From Cytophagales bacterium (GTDB taxonomy: Bacteria; Bacteroidota; Bacteroidia; Cytophagales; Cyclobacteriaceae), in NCBI GenBank assembly GCA_033344775.1, contig JAWPMT010000005.1, positions 2,177,001 to 2,241,000 of the forward strand: DNA of 64,000 nt, given 5' to 3'. Made by a program: the position numbers and the translations under genes. Of this stretch, positions 63,218-64,000 are shown in pieces. The notes below the pieces were generated by a model. That model was not told the origin of the DNA. It made no database searches and was given only the letters and a program-made list of their open reading frames with translations. Numbering within the stretch: position 1 is the first letter of the stretch; the number at the start of each line of letters is the position of its first letter.

Positions 63218-63811
63218 TTAAGCGGGCTTTTGAATAAATGATATCAGGGTCTGATAATACTTAAGCTTGAGGCTTAACCATAAGTCACGAGTCCAACTGA
63301 CGGTTTTTCGTTGTTTTTCAAACACACCAAAATATCTCCTGAAATATAATTTCAAAGCAATGTGCTTCAATAAAGGTAAGGTGGCCTGACCATTAGAATT
63401 CAGCTTTAAGGATCGCTGATGCAGCACATTGACATTTAGCTCGAGACTGATTTTCTTGTCAAATTTGCCCTGATCCTTGAGCATCACTTTGATTTCTTCT
63501 ACGCAAGACTGGGCCTCTTTGACGTGTATTAAACATTCCTCCAGAGACGTCAACCCTGCATCCAATTGAGTAACTAATCGGCACTTGAATTTCGTACAGA
63601 CGTGAGGTTTATCCGGCGTGTTGTAAATGCTACATTTGTTCCCGATATGGTGAACGCATGGAAGCCTGAAAGCCTGAGCGTCATTGTGAATCAATTCATC
63701 AGCTGTTATTTCAAACGACTCAGCCTCTCGGGAGATAACAGAGAAGATGGCCCCATTACAACAAAGTCCGCAACTTAGGCACAAAGTTACTTGTTGAGAA
63801 TCTACGCCCAT
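63218..63811 (-). CDS. YkgJ-type cysteine cluster protein
   Basis: 197 residues, soluble. The N-terminus has CLSCGLCCNG (Cys11, 14, 17, 18), then CVHHIGNKCSIYNTPDKPHV with further Cys, and CTKFKC, the YkgJ/CxxCxxCC pattern that binds a metal, probably zinc or an iron-sulfur cluster. The helical C-terminal half (KLYFRRYFGVFEKQRKTVSW) has no known match. Function unknown. It stands alone. Confidence 0.85.
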   Translation of the reverse strand: MGVDSQQVTLCLSCGLCCNGAIFSVISREAESFEITADELIHNDAQAFRLPCVHHIGNKCSIYNTPDKPHVCTKFKCRLVTQLDAGLTSLEECLIHVKEAQSCVEEIKVMLKDQGKFDKKISLELNVNVLHQRSLKLNSNGQATLPLLKHIALKLYFRRYFGVFEKQRKTVSWTRDLWLSLKLKYYQTLISFIQKPA

Positions 63812-63929
63812 CTTCTTTGAGAGATCTTCATGAATAAAGCGCTTCTCTGTAATCCTTGAGTTTCTGGAATTTAGATAAGCACTTCTTGGAGTTTAATTGC
63901 GCTTTGATATGATCAGGTGGGCGTTGCGA

Positions 63930-64000
63930 TTAAAACAATCCTTTTACCCAGCTGCAAACATCATCCCACCAGGTTGGATCACTGGTGACTTCTTCAGTAC
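63930..64000 (-). CDS. C-terminal end of a gene running off the window
   Basis: On the minus strand a frame runs from the window edge as TEEVTSDPTWWDDVCSWVKG and LF to a TAA at 63930-63932. Only 23 codons are visible and no family is recognised. Other frames stop earlier in this stretch. Confidence 0.35.
   Translation of the reverse strand, partial: TEEVTSDPTWWDDVCSWVKGLF

Noticed and set aside
1-64000. tRNA, rRNA, CRISPR, transposase or prophage genes
   Set aside because: Looked for T-loop motifs, direct repeats and typical proteins in the gaps; none found.

Overview
The window looks like chromosomal DNA of a Bacteroidota bacterium, most likely a free-living (probably marine) member of the Cytophagales. 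The evidence is: likely promoter boxes of the Bacteroidota type (TAnnTTTG), weak Shine-Dalgarno sites, two proteins with apparent type IX secretion C-terminal sorting domains, many SPII lipoproteins, a TonB-dependent receptor, 800-residue two-FtsX-domain permeases, and an archaeal/eukaryote-type prolyl-tRNA synthetase. I see no rRNA, tRNA, CRISPR array, phage genes or transposase. The window reads as ordinary chromosome with several small accessory patches.

Layout. 1-2 kb: end of a nitrate/nitrite-assimilation type operon (FAD/BFD oxidoreductase, then a rubredoxin-fusion protein). 2-6.2 kb, minus strand: a membrane protein, a FadL-type porin and a secreted Trp/Gly- and Ser/Arg-rich protein. 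6.3-14.5 kb, plus strand: proS, NfeD-like protein, floA, fabG, a large membrane protein, a DinB-like protein and a DUF3179 lipoprotein. 14.5-24.2 kb: mixed small genes, including a BlaI-like repressor with an M56-M23 fusion protease, and M28 and M20 peptidases. 24.2-30.3 kb: secreted nucleoside hydrolase, M14 peptidase, multicopper oxidase. 30.4-37.3 kb: four uncharacterised secreted or surface proteins next to a TPR sensor kinase and LuxR-type regulator. 38-50 kb: three FtsX/MacB permeases, a sortilin-like propeller protein and a TonB-dependent receptor. 51-63 kb, all minus strand: a signalling block (MCP, receiver, PAS kinase, TPR lipoprotein, a DUF4331-like pair, anti-sigma factor, ECF sigma factor, sigma-54 activator, MFS transporter).

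The strongest new signal is a small regulon at 30.4-37.3 kb. Three minus-strand promoters share an 18-bp imperfect palindrome (ATCCCA-GAT-TG-GAT type). In each, exactly 21 nt separate the hexamer containing the palindrome's promoter-proximal end from a TANTTTTG -7 box. The three transcription units encode only exported proteins. One palindrome copy sits in the intergenic region in front of the TPR histidine kinase/LuxR response regulator pair, which makes that pair the obvious candidate regulator. Secondary signals are: paired ACTAT-N4-ATAGT dyads before the BlaI/M56-M23 operon, an 86-nt imperfect hairpin before the TonB receptor, nested palindromes before the MCP gene and after the cupin gene, a DUF4331-like protein that appears split over two genes, and a secreted Ser/Arg-repeat protein.
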